Positions 46,699-58,550 of a DNA stretch of 64,000 bases are shown here, in pieces (position 1 is the first letter of the stretch; every line of letters begins with the position of its first letter). Position numbers and translations under genes: made by a program. This stretch comes from Eucalyptus grandis (lineage: Eukaryota; Streptophyta; Magnoliopsida; Myrtales; Myrtaceae): positions 15,081,501-15,145,500 of the forward strand of contig NC_052619.1 in assembly GCF_016545825.1 (NCBI RefSeq). Reading direction: 5' to 3'. A model generated the notes under the pieces. It ran no database searches, had not been told where the DNA came from, and worked only from the letters and a program-made list of their open reading frames with translations.

Positions 46699-48802
46699 TT
46701 CAGACATGACTCTGCTTGTGATATTTCCTTATTCTGAATTGTCTCTGTCGATTGCATTCTATTTACTTTGTAGAAAATCATTTCTGTTATTGTTAGTGGT
46801 AAAGGTCCTTCAGGTTTTTCTGTTTCTTGTATCGATAGTTTCATAAGTTCTTTTTGGCCGTATAATTGTCTCACTTGCAGGAGTTGTATCAATTCTTTTT
46901 AATTATAAGAGCATCTTTCAATTGTGTGCTTCCAGCATCCTTTGGAGAACTGATGCTGCTCTTGATAAATCACCAATGAGTAGATGCAACATCGTTCTTT
47001 CAACACAGACCATCGTCGAACCCTTAAATCTGGTTATAACTCTTTATTCATATGGTAGGAACATTATCAATTATCAGCTTATTCCTTGGATCTCTCGACC
47101 ACAATACCGATTAAGAGAAAAAAAACTTTCCTCTTTCTTAGTACTTGTGATCTCTTCCCTGTGTCGGGATCGATTTGTCTTTTTTTTTTTGCGTTGTCTT
47201 CTTTATGATGATCCGCTCATTTTGCACGATATAATCCTTTTGGTTGTCTGGAACTATTTTTGGCTTAATAAACATCCGTCACTTGCCATGTATAAAATGT
47301 GAAGAATGATTGGTCACTTTGGAAGAAACAGGATTCGATCCATTAGGTGGCTTCTGCTTGCATAGACTTTAATCATGGACTTCCATGTATTATGAAGCAT
47401 GGTCTGCTAGATTCATCTATGGTAGCATATGTGCTGGCTAAACCCCCATTATCTCAGAGAGCATTCTGAGGCAGGAAATATACGGTAATATGTCTGTAGA
47501 ACTAGCATATTAGGGATAAATAAATGAGGTGGGTTCTGCTGAGAGCTATGCAACCATAAACTTCTGGTTCTTCACAATATAGGACAAGGTAGAGTTATTA
47601 ATGTTTCAATTATTTTTTACCAATGAAAGTTTTATGGATTCAATTATTCTGGGAGCCCCAGTATGTCTTGCACGACATCATACCATGAGGAAGCATATGT
47701 CCAGATCAGAGACTACTGAAGTCAATTAAGTTTTCCAGTTGGAAGTTTGGAGGTTAGATCAGTTGGAAAAGTAGGCTTTTTGGTAGGAAACTGACTTGAA
47801 GTTTACCTTCTTTCACAATGCTCTGCATGCAAATCCGTTGCGTGCCCCCACTGAGGCAGCTTCCAACTGAATACAATAAGATGGATAATTTTACCATTCC
47901 AGCCTGGTATATTGAGGTATCCCTAGAGACCGTTTTGAGTTTAGGCCTTATCCGTAAGGCTCGTTTCTTCAAGGACATCTTAATTGTCAAGACTAGCAAG
48001 CTTGTTTCCCCTCTTATATAGTGTCGAGAAGAAAAGTAAATAAAAGGCTGCGTATTTGCTGCTACATATACTATGCCCTCTGTGAAGGTGGGTGTCTCAG
48101 CTATTTTTCTTCAATCGCTGTGACCTTGGTCTTCTCATGCTTGACATGAAATCATCCATTTTCATATAATCGGATACAACCTATATGAGGATTCACCCAT
48201 TCTTTATAAATGAAGTGCATACCTTCAAGTCGAGAATATATGAACTTTTATGAATCTCTCTCTCCCTCTCTCTCTTCCTCTCTCTCTCTCTCTCTCTCTG
48301 AGCACGGGCACATTTGTACGGGGCTTTGAGTTTTCTGATCCTTGATTTCTGTAAATCTATGCGTCGCAAACATCCGTAGGATGATCAATGAATTTATTCA
48401 AAATCTGTCTTCCAGAAGGGTGCTTCCAGTGTTTAATTGTCAGATTATTCTTGGTTCATTCCGGAACTGAAAGCAATGCTGGCCAGTCTTGCTGTCTTTT
48501 ATCATTTGGAGAAACTAATTAACTCGGTTGTCCATGACTGATTAAATCCCTTGTCTACTCCATTCAAGAGGCATCCGCAAGCTTCCAAAACATGCATACC
48601 CTAAATTCTAGCCTGGACGGGAGTAGGTCGCGCCGATTTACAGATAGGACTCCTCCATCTCATGGGACAAAACTGGCACGGTGCCCTCAGTTCTGGACCC
48701 TCTGGTGTTGCTGTTTTTTCTTTTTTCCTAAGATTCTGTGAGATGAAATTTTCTTTTTGCATCTAACCTAAACTCATCTTTTCCAAACTGCCTAGCTCAT
48801 GT

Positions 48803-48844
<42 letters not shown>

Positions 48845-49890
48845 TCACTCCTAAAGTAGACAAGAAAGATGGGAGTGGTTAAGCGGCCAATCGTCATTCT
48901 TCAAAGAAAATCTTTGGGAAAAATACACTTAACACACCGACGGGGTGGTTGCTTTATGGCATCTAAGAGCATTTATCAATGTCTCAGGGCCCAGACATAC
49001 CATTGAAACCGAACAGTTGTTCTCATGTTCTGCGCCATGGATTGGATGTATGTCTTCAGCATCGATTTTAAAGCCACTGCTCTGATGCTTGCTTCATGCT
49101 TAGTGTTCTTTCATAGGAGTAACTCTATGCCTGGGTTATGTTTCTTGGCTTTTGGTGAAATTTTTGTGCAGATTATGACGAGCTTGTTCTGAGAGATCTA
49201 TTTAATTGTTATCACTTTCTACCTGTCGACCGTCTTATGATCTGCTGTTTGTCCAAAAATAAAGTGTATGAGTTGAGAATTTGCCGTGGTTGGATGCCTT
49301 CTTTTGTACATAGCATCTCGTTCACTGATCGTATTGCAGCTTGGAGTGAGTGACTATTGTTGGGTCGTGGGCAATTTCATGATCTGTACTTTAAGTAGAT
49401 CCATTGTGTCATGATTTCGAATTCATTCTTTGACTTTGCTTCTCTATCCATGGACATTCATCCTCCGAGAGTTTGTTCCTCTCTATCCTCTCCTAGTCTC
49501 ATGCAGAACTCTTCCAAGGCGACATTGAACATAAAAGCGAAATGAGATAGAATGTTAAAAAAGGTTTGGTATCTCCTTCTTTAGAACCATGAAAAAATAT
49601 TCCATGGTTGAAAACTATGCTTCCCATGAAGACTTGGCATCCAAAACGCTAACCTATCTAAGTTATAACCAAAACTCAATAAGTTAACTGGTCTATGATT
49701 CAACTGACCTTACAAAGGGCATCAAAATGGCACATTCAGAACCTCAACCATGATTCGTATGTACATCAGCATGGGTACATAAAAGATATGCATATCTGTT
49801 AAGATGGCAACTTCAAGTAGGTCCACTCTTGGGGAATATGCCATTATCCACTTCCATAATCCCCATGTCATCTTCTTCTACCAGACTCAA
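46699..49890. other. SEC15B to DUF538-A intergenic region, copy 2
   Basis: Counterpart of 16,589-19,750. No gene; microsatellite at 48,804-48,842. Confidence 0.5.
48804..48842. repeat. (GA)n microsatellite, copy 2
   Basis: About eight bases longer than the matching tract at 18,681-18,711. Confidence 0.9.
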
Positions 49891-49891
49891 C

Positions 49892-49898
49892 TATATAG
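49892..49898 (+). promoter_or_regulatory. TATA box of DUF538-A, copy 2
   Basis: TATATAG conserved with 19,753-19,759, about 115 bp upstream of the ATG. Confidence 0.55.
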
Positions 49899-50012
49899 TT
49901 TCTCTACCACCTGCCTCTCAAAACCAAACAGTCAAAAGATGTCACTCCTCTTTAAATCAATACACAGAGAAGATGGCTTCGCATCATCTCCCAACCATAG
50001 AACACATCAACC

Positions 50013-50543
50013 ATGTCCCTCCCAAAACATCTCCATCTCCATGTCCATCCAATCCTTATCTTCGTCATCCTCTTGATCTTCTCAACCCCAGCATCACATT
50101 CCTCTGCCATTACCAACAACTCGCTGACCGCCTACGAGGTCCTTGAGGAATATGACTTACCCATCGGCCTCCTCCCCAACGGCGTCCTTGGCTATGAGCT
50201 GGACAGCTCGACCGGTGAGTTCTCAGTGTACCTCAACGGGACGTGCACCTTCTCAATTGACTCCTATGAGCTCAAGTACAGCTCAACGGTCACCGGGGTC
50301 ATATCCACGGACGAGCTCTCGAGCCTGAGTGGGATCAAGGTGAAAGTGTGGTTCTTCTGGCTCAGCATTGTCAAGGTGGTCCGCGATGGCGATGAGCTGG
50401 AGTTCTCCGTCGGGATAGCGTCTGCAGACTTCCCGGTGAGCAACTTCGATGAGTGCCCGACTTGCGGATGCGGGTTCGATTGCGATAGCGTGGGGAAGAC
50501 GAGGAAGTTCAGGGTCAAGAAGCCCTCTTGGGCCTCATCCTAG
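50013..50543 (+). CDS. DUF538-A, copy 2
   Basis: Encodes a 176-residue protein identical to that of 19,874-20,404. By eye there are 11 nucleotide differences across the coding sequence, all synonymous (for example GTC-CTC/CTT, AAT/AAC, GCA/GCG), and no indels. Signal peptide, DUF538 domain and CPTCGCGFDC cluster as in copy 1. Confidence 0.9.
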   Translation: MSLPKHLHLHVHPILIFVILLIFSTPASHSSAITNNSLTAYEVLEEYDLPIGLLPNGVLGYELDSSTGEFSVYLNGTCTFSIDSYELKYSSTVTGVISTDELSSLSGIKVKVWFFWLSIVKVVRDGDELEFSVGIASADFPVSNFDECPTCGCGFDCDSVGKTRKFRVKKPSWASS

Positions 50544-51126
50544 GGTAAATAAAGAGAGATATTTCAAGATCTTATGGAATAATTGAGATGTGGGAAGGGT
50601 TGCATTGGCCAAGTATGTCGACGATCTCTTAATGGTGTAAAGCAACTTTTTAGCTGCTTCTTGGCATCACGAGGCATTTCTAGAATACGTTCTTGTCCTT
50701 GCAAAACGTATGTTTTTCCTTTTTTTTCTTTCATTTTGTAAGTTTCGGGCTTGGGTTAATTTTTGCCGGTGTACATATAGATTGTCAAAAATGTCGGGGA
50801 AAAGTTGTTCGTGTCTCGAAGTTGGGTTGGCTTTCTCCTTTGAAGCTTTCTGGGCGTGTTGGGGACTGAATCATTGTGCAATTGATTATCATATCACATG
50901 TGGCTAGGTTTGAGGCCTGTGGAGTGGATCAATCCTGGATTTTTTTATTTTATTTTAGATACCGTTGATTGGATGAAGTCCAATCCTAGGGCGGTGGAGC
51001 CGTTGGTATGAATCACTACAAAGATTGTCCTGGCGAGGGTTGACCAAGCGGTAATCGTCCTTACCCCCATTGTCCCATTGGAATACTCGGACTAGAGGGG
51101 AGGAGTATTTAGGCCCTGATTGCTAA

Positions 51127-51864
51127 GGGGTGCATGATAATCAAAATTTCTATTCCATAAATAGTTTTTCTGTTCCAGACCTGTTTTTGAAAGAGAAATT
51201 GGTTTGATAAACCTATTCAGTTTTTCTATTTTTGGAATAGATTTCTATTCTAAAATAGGTTTGGAAGAGAAATCGTAGCTAAAATTTTCTACTTCTATTT
51301 CTAGAATAGAAATTAGAAATAAAAATTCTTCTTATCGTCAATCGGCCCTTCATTCGTCGCCGCTGACCACCGTCTGTTTGGCCGCTCACCACCGCCGCCC
51401 GCCGGCCGCCGGCCACCACCACCACTCGCCGATCACCACCGGTCGCCGATCGCCGATCGCCGATCACCGGCCACCGCCGGTTGCCGGTCACCGGTCGCCG
51501 GTTGCCGGCCACCACCACTCGCCAATCACCACCGGGCCGACGATCGCGACGCCGGATCACCGCCACCGCCGGCTTGGCCACCGGCCGCCACTTGCCGGCC
51601 GCCGATAGCTTGGTCCACTGGGATCGCGCCGCCGACATTCGCCCGCCGCCGCCGCCATCCATCCTCGCCTTATCACGCCGTCCATCGGCGTCCGAAAGAA
51701 AGAAATTTTGTGTCAAGTTATCAAATGAATTTCTATTTTTAGAGTAGAATTTTGTGTCGTTATCAAACGGTTATTTTTGCTTAGAAACTCTTCTGAAATA
51801 GAAATAGAAAATCCATTTCTCGCCCGTAAACTATTTCTGAACAAAATGGTTGTCATGCACCCCC
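51127..51864. mobile_element. Tourist/Harbinger-like MITE present only in copy 2 (738 bp)
   Basis: The left terminus GGGGTGCATGATAA is mirrored by TTGTCATGCACCCCC, and TAA is duplicated on both sides (51,124-51,126 and 51,865-51,867). Copy 1 has the matching empty site (TGCTAACCG, about 20,940). The ends are AT-rich with repeated TTTCTATTCC / GAAATAGAAAT words. The core (51,350-51,670) is a GC-rich, low-complexity array of CGCCGATCACC / GCCGGTCACCGG variants. No transposase. Confidence 0.88.
51350..51670. repeat. GC-rich degenerate minisatellite inside the MITE
   Basis: Short imperfect repeats of GCCGGTCGCCG and CACCACCACTCGCC type (for example near 51,418 and 51,511). Confidence 0.7.
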
Positions 51865-51889
51865 TAACCGATCAATTATTAGCTATTTA

Positions 51890-53805
51890 TGTACTTTTAT
51901 TCCTTGAAAAAAATCAATTTGATAGCATTAACTATTCTTTTATTCCTAAGAATAGATTTGTACAGAGAATAAATTTGGAACATAATCAAAAAGTGAAGAA
52001 AAGTTATTTCGAACCGAGAATAATTCTAAAAACAAGTCGTCGGCTAAAGATGAGGCCAGTGAGGTTGTTGGCTCTTGTCTGGCCGGTCGCCGCCATTGCC
52101 GAGGCTTGTCAACTGGCTAGAGGAGGAAGAAGAAGAGAAGGAAAAAAGAAAGGGAAAATCTTAGAAATTTATTTAAAATTAAAAGAAATTTTACGTCATA
52201 AAAAAATTTGAAGATCATACCAAACGCATTCCTATTTTTTATTTTTATTTCAGAAATATAACTTTTGTATAATTACCAAACACGTTCAAACGTGTAGAAA
52301 CTCATTGAGAAAACAAAATCAAACAAAAATTGTTAGCAAGAACATAATGGTTACCAAACAAGCCTTCAACTACTATCATGGTGAGGATTGGATATCCATT
52401 TCGAAACCTTTATGCACTTGAGTTTTCTCAATGTTATTCAATTTTATCATCGAATGGAATTTTAGAATAGACAAGAAAAAACTCAAGCTTGAGCAAACAA
52501 ACTATGCTTTATCAAATATTATGTTAATTAAAAATAAAAAGTAAATCCCGACTAAACTTAAGAGATACACCAAATATTTTAAAAAAATAGAACGTTAATC
52601 TTTAGCAAATCTTTTTTAATACTCCCCCTCAAGTTAGCGCATGAAGATCACGAATGCCCAACTTGCTTATACAAAATGTAAATCGATCTCAACTCAATGC
52701 CTAATAAAAATATCTGCCCTTTGAAGTCTAATGGGTATGTTCTTGGCTTTAATGGTGCCTGATTGTACATGTTCACAAACAAAGAGGCATTTAATCTCAA
52801 TATGTTTTGTTCATTTTTATAAATACTAGGTTTGCTACAATGTGTAAGGGAGCTTGGTTGTCGCAATAAAGACTCATTGGTTTGTGGTGAAATACCTTGA
52901 GAGATGCAAGTAAAGTGTGCAACCAAATTAGTTCACTAGTATCAGTTTCCATAGCACGATATTCAACTTCAATTATTGTGAAATTATGGTTTGCTTCTTG
53001 ATTCTCTAAGACGTAGGACAACCACTGAGCATGACTAAGTGATTTGTAACTATTCGTTGAGTTATTGGGCAACTTGCCCAATCGAAATCACAAAAGGCAG
53101 TCAAATGAAGCGAAATTAGGACTACTAACAGAATCCTTTATCCTGAGTTTTTCTTGAAATATCAAAGAACCCGTATAATGGCTTACCACTGCCGCTCCTT
53201 TGATTTCTTCAAGAACTGGGAAAGTATGTGGACATAATAACATAATTCAAACCAAGTGATAGTGATATGAAGTAGATGTCCACTAATCGATGATAGCAAC
53301 TTAGGTTTGTCATGGCAAGTCCAGTCGCTATAGCTAACAAGTGTTGCTACTCCACTAGAAAATTCGTCGATTAGCTACTAGCATGTCGCATTTCAATTGA
53401 TATCAAGTATATAATTTCTTTAGCACAAAAATAATCCTAAAGTCGTCCTCACTCCAATTCCCAAAAAGTACTTCAATCGGCCAATATCTTTAATACGAAA
53501 TCATTTATCAAAGTACGTTTAAGCGCTGCACATTGTTTTCATATTAACATGGCTAAAAAAGTAGCGTCACAAAATTACGTGAACAACGAGTAATCCACTG
53601 ATCAATTTTGCGCTCCCAAACTGCTTAATATTTTCTCATAAAAAATGTGATGCAGCAGGCTCTCTTTTCTTTTTCCGCTTTAAATTATACATAGTTGTTT
53701 GCCCATCCCCACCGAGATCAATTCAAATTTGACACAGCACTCGTCGTATTCCATGTTCGACAAGAAGCAAATGAAGTCAAGCACGCGTTTAAAATTCTAT
53801 GATCC
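51890..53805. repeat. Array unit U1, copy 2
   Basis: Counterpart of 20,990-22,895, with the same order of MITE-like segment, inverted copia end and promoter-like block (TCGTATTCC near 53,744). Confidence 0.8.
52390..53400 (-). mobile_element. Ty1/copia 3' end fragment in U1, copy 2
   Basis: RNase H remains EYRAMETDTSELIWL and SLYCDNQAPLHIVAN within 52,797-53,081; polypurine tract complement at about 52,620-52,635. Confidence 0.8.
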
Positions 53806-55594
53806 AGGAATAATCCTACAAACAAGTGGTCGGCCAAAGCCAAGGCCAGCGAGGTGGCTGGCTCTTGTCTCTGGCCAATCATTGGCCATTGCTGAGGCTA
53901 GGCAACCAGCTAGAGGAGGAAGGAGAAGAGAAGGAAAAAAGAAAGAAAAAAATGAAAAATCTTAGAAAATTATTTAAAAATTAAAAGAAAAATTATACGT
54001 CATAAAAAATTTGAGGATCGTACTAAATGCATTCATGTTCTTTTTTATTTTGAGAATAGAAATTTTGTGTGGTTATCAAACATGTTTGAATGCTCAAATC
54101 TCATCTAAAGAACAAAATAAATAAATAAAAATTTATGAACCAAAATTGTTACCGAAAATATAATAGTTACCAAACATGCCTTTAACTATTATCTTGACGA
54201 GGACTAGATGTCCATTTTGAAACCTTTATGCACTTGAGTTTTTTCAATGTTAGTCAATTTTATCGTCGAATGGAATTTTAGAATAGACAACAAAAAACTC
54301 AAGCTTGAGCAAACAAACTACGCTTTATCAAATATTATGTTAATTAAAAATAAAAAGCATATCCTAACTAAACTTAAGAGGTACGCCAAATATTAAAAAA
54401 ATAGAATGTGAATCTTTAGCAAATCTTTTGTAATACTCCCCCTTAAGTTAGCACATGAAGATCACGAATGCCCAACTTGCTTATGCAAAATGTAAATCAA
54501 TCTGAACTCAATGCCTTGATAAAAATATTTGCCCTTTGAAGTCTAATGGGTATGTTCTTGGTTTTAATGGTGCCGACGGTACATGTTCACAAAAAAAGAG
54601 GCATTTAATCTCAATATGTTTTGTTCGTTTGCGAAATAGTAGGTTAGCTACAATGTGTAAGGCAGCTTGGTTGTCGCAATAAAGACTCATTGCTTTGTTG
54701 TGTAATACCCCGAGAGATGCAGGTAAAGTGCACATCCAAATCAGTTCACTAGTGTTAGTTTCCATAGCACGATATTCAGCTTCGATTATCGAGAAATTGT
54801 GGTTTGCTTCTTGATTCTCTATGACTAAGTAATTTGTAGCTAAGCATTGAGTGATCAGGCAACTTACCCAATCAAAATCACAAAAGGCAGTCAAATGAAG
54901 CGAAGTGAGGACTAACAACAGAATCCCTTATCCTGAGTTGTTCCCGAAATATCAAAGAACTCGTGTAACGGCTTACCACTGCCGCTCCTTCGATTCTACA
55001 AGAACTAGGAAAGTATGTTGACAAAATAATGTAATTTAGGCTAAGTGATAGGGATATGAAGTAGATGCCCACTGATCGACGATAGCGATCTAGGTTTGTC
55101 ATGGCAAGTCCAGTTGCTATAGCTAACAAGTGTTGCTACTCCACTAGAAAATTTGTCGATTAGTTGCTAGCATGTCGCATTTTGGTTGGATATCAAATAT
55201 ATAATTTCTTTAGCACAAAATTAACCCTGAAGTTGTCCTCACTCCAATTCCCATATAGTACTTCAATCGGCCAAGATCTTTAATACAAAATCACTCATCA
55301 AGGTATCATTTGAGCGCCACACACTGTTTTGATATTAACATGGCTAAAAAAATACCATCACAAAATTACGTGAACGATGAGTAATCCACTAGTAATTGAT
55401 CAATTTTGCGCTCGCAAATTGCTTAATATTTTCTCATAAAAAATGTGACAGAGGCTTTTTTTTTCCACTTAAAAATATACGTAGCTGTATTCCCGATCCC
55501 AACAAGCTCGACTCAAATTTGACATGGCACTGTCGTATTCCACGTTCGACAAGAAGCAAATGAAGTTACGCACATGTACAAAATTCTACGATCC
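53806..55594. repeat. Array unit U2, copy 2
   Basis: Counterpart of 22,896-24,661; promoter-like block about 55,400-55,594 (CGTATTCCACGTTCGACAAG at 55,534). Confidence 0.8.
54190..55190 (-). mobile_element. Ty1/copia 3' end fragment in U2, copy 2
   Basis: The best-preserved RNase H remnant in the window (54,508-54,918): LTAFCDFDWVSC, NFSIIEAEYRAMETNTSELIW, SLYCDNQAALHIVANLLF and RTKHIEIKCLF. Polypurine tract complement at about 54,433-54,449. Confidence 0.82.
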
Positions 55595-55949
55595 AGGAAT
55601 AATTCTACAAACAAGTCGTTGGCCAAAAAAAAGGCCGGCGAGGTCTCTGGCCAGTCACCGGCCATTGCCGAGGCCTTGCGCCTGGCTAGAGGAGGAAGGA
55701 GAAGAGAAGGGGAAAAAAAGGACAAATTTTAGAAAATTATTAAAAATTTTAAAAATTACATCATAAAAAATTTGAGGATTGTACCACATGCATTTATGTT
55801 CCTTCTTTTATTTCAGGAATAGAAATTTTGTGTAGTTATCAAATACGTTCGAATGCTTAGAAACTCATTTAAAGAACAAAATCAGAAAAAAAAATTTGTA
55901 AACAAAAATTGTTACCAAGATTATAATGATTACCAAACACTCCTTTAAC

Positions 55950-56960
55950 TATATCTTGGTGAGGATTGGATAACCATTTCAAAACCTTTATGAGCTTGAG
56001 TTTTTTCAATGTTATTCAATTTTATCATCGAACTGAATTTTAGAATAGACAAGAAAAAACTCAATCTTGAGCAAACAAACTACTCTTTATCAAATATTAT
56101 GTTAATTAAAAAGAAGAGGTAAATCCTAACTAAACATAAGAGATACACCAAATATTTAAAAATAAAATGTAAATCTTTAGCAAATCTTTTATAATACTCC
56201 CACTAAGTTAGTACATGAAGATCACGAATGCCCAACTTGCTTATGCAAAATGTAAATCAATCTCAACTCAATGCCTTGATAAAAATATCTGCCCTTTGAA
56301 GTCTAGTGGGTATGTTCTTAGTTTTAATGGTGCCTGACTGTACATGTTCACAGACAAAGAGGCATTCAATCTCAATATGTTTTGTTCATTTGTGAAAAAC
56401 TAGGTTTGCTACCATGTGTAAGGTAACTTGGTTGTCGCAATAAAGACTCATTGGTTTGTTGTGTAATACCCGAGAGATGCAAGTAAGGTGCGCAACCAAA
56501 TCAATTCACTAGTATAACTTCAATTATCGAGAAACTGTGGCTTGGTTCTTGATTCTCTAAGAGGCTGGACAACCATTGGCATGACTAAGTAATTTGATAA
56601 CTATTCGTTGAGTTATCGGGCAACTTGCCCAATCGAAATCACATAAAGCAATCAAATGAAGCGAAATTAGGACTAATAGTAGGATCCCTTATCCTGAGTT
56701 TTTCTTGAAATATCAAAGAACTCGTATAACTGCTTACCATTGCCACTCCTTCGATTTCTACAAGAATTGGAAAAGTATGTGGACAGAATAACATAATTCA
56801 AGCCACGTGATAGTGATATGAAATAGATGTCCACTAATCGATAATAGGGACTTAGGTTTGTCATGGCAAGTCCAGTCGCTATAGCTAACAAGTGTTGCTA
56901 CTCCACTAGAAAATTCGTCGATTAGCTACTAGCATGTCGCATTTCGATTGGATATCGAGT
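55950..56960 (-). mobile_element. Ty1/copia 3' end fragment in U3, copy 2
   Basis: Strongly decayed. Polypurine tract complement at about 56,194-56,209; remains of RT-end and RNase H upstream on the minus strand. Confidence 0.7.
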
Positions 56961-57149
56961 ATATAATTTCTTTAGCACAAAAATAACCCCGAAGTCATCC
57001 TCACTCCAATTCCCAAGAAGTACTTCAATTGGCCAAGTTCTTTAATACGAAATGATTCATCAAGGTAAGTTTGAGCGCCACACATTGTTTTGATATTAAC
57101 ATGGCTAAAAACGTATAGTCACAAATTTACGTGAACAACGAGTAATCCA

Positions 57150-57450
57150 CTAGTAATTGATCAATTTTTCGCTAGTAAACTGCTTAGTATTTTCTCATAA
57201 AAATGTGACGAAGGACTCTCTCTCTCTCTCTCTTCCACTTAAAAATATACATAGCTATTTGCCCAGCTCCACCGCGGTCAACTCAAAATTCATCGCCCTC
57301 CCCCACCCAGTCCAACCACCATCATACGCTACGGCAAGCTAGACCAGACAATACACAATCATTGCCACCGTCGTCGTCGTCCCCACCTCGTACAAATTCC
57401 GTGTCTCATCTCTCTCGCTCCTCACACATCCTCCGTCCAAGGGCATGACC
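57150..57450 (+). promoter_or_regulatory. Promoter-plus-leader relic of DUF538-B, copy 2
   Basis: The order matches 57,640-57,960 in front of DUF538-B: TTTTCTCATAAAAATGTGAC, a CT tract, CTCCACCGCGGTCAACTC, the AAGCTAGACCAGACAATACA block, TCGTCGTCGTCCCCACC and CTCGTACAAATTC. Similarity ends before the coding start; no DUF538 coding sequence follows. Confidence 0.65.
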
Positions 57451-58015
57451 AACCTGCACAATACAAGTTTCAGTATTTCCATGATCAAAGACCGACCTGA
57501 TTCTCCTAAAAGCCAAAGCTAAAGCCGGGATTGGGCTGGTCGAGAGTCAATCTAAAGTTGGCCTTTGGACAATCCTCACCCCTAATATAAAAAATGAACA
57601 GATGCACGCTGCATCAGCAGCTAAAATTGACACTCGCAAACCGCTCAAACATTTTCTCTCATAAAAAAATGCGACAAAGGAGACTTTCCTCCGCCTTTAT
57701 GCAGCGGTGCGTGCCCCCACCCCGACCGAGGTCGACTTAGAATCGACACGTGCGCGACCGAACGCGGTCGTATTCCACGTTCCACGGGACCAAAACGAAG
57801 GAACGTACGTGTACAAAATCCACTGCCCCGCCGCGGTCCAGCCCACCGCCATTCGCTACCGCTGCAAGAACCTCGACCAGACAAAACCCAATCGTCGTCG
57901 TCGTCGTCGTCGTCGTCCCCACCTCGTACAAATTCTCTGTCTCTCTTACTCGCTCCCCGCACAGTCGAGACAAACCAGAGCCGTGGCAAACTCCACACGA
58001 AGAAAAAACGCCGCC

Positions 58016-58550
58016 ATGTCTCCCTCTCTCATCCTCTCCCTCTCCCACCTCCTCCTCCTCCTCTTCTCCGCCGCCGCCGCCGCCGCCGCGTCGTCTCGCC
58101 CTCTCGGCCTCGCCGGCGACGGCGACGACAGCTCGTCGGCATACGAGGCCCTCGAGGGGTACAACTTCCCGGCGGGCATCCTCCCGCAGGGCGTGACCGG
58201 GTACGAGCTCGACCCCTCCACGGGCGGTTCCGCGCCGACCTGGGCGGCGCCTGCAGCTTCTCCCTCCAGGGGTCGTACCAGCTCCGCTACAAGTCCACGA
58301 TCGGCGGGTACATCTCCCGAACAGGCTCGCCAGCCTCACCGGGGTCAGCGTCAAGGTGCTCTTCCTCTGGCTCAATATCATCGAGGTCGAGCGCGTCGGT
58401 GACGAGCTCTACTTCTCCGTCGGGATCGCCTCGGCCTCCTTCGGCATCGACAACTTCTTCGAGTCCCCGCAGTGCGGGTGCGGGTTCGATTGCGTCGGCG
58501 GCGGCGGCGCGAGGAAGATCAGGATCAAGGGCCTGGCTTCTTCGATTTAG
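58016..58550 (+). CDS. DUF538-B, copy 2, two frameshifting indels
   Basis: Same gene as 26,935-27,471 with two single-base losses in homopolymers: GGGG to GGG near 58,222 and CCCC to CCC near 58,316. The segment between them and everything after it is read out of frame, although the final CGCGFDC part is intact in its own frame (58,356-58,550). The remaining sequence is almost unchanged, so consensus error is more likely than allelic loss. Confidence 0.85.

Larger units (their letters stand above)
55595..57450. repeat. Array unit U3, copy 2
   Basis: Counterpart of 24,662-26,420, but with an undeleted terminal block: promoter-like core (57,150-57,310) followed by a leader-like segment with TCG repeats and CACCTCGTACAAATTC (57,365-57,400). 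Confidence 0.8.

Noticed and set aside
51378..51608. His/Pro-rich ORFs in the copy 2 MITE
   Set aside because: They are translations of the GC-rich minisatellite and are absent from copy 1.
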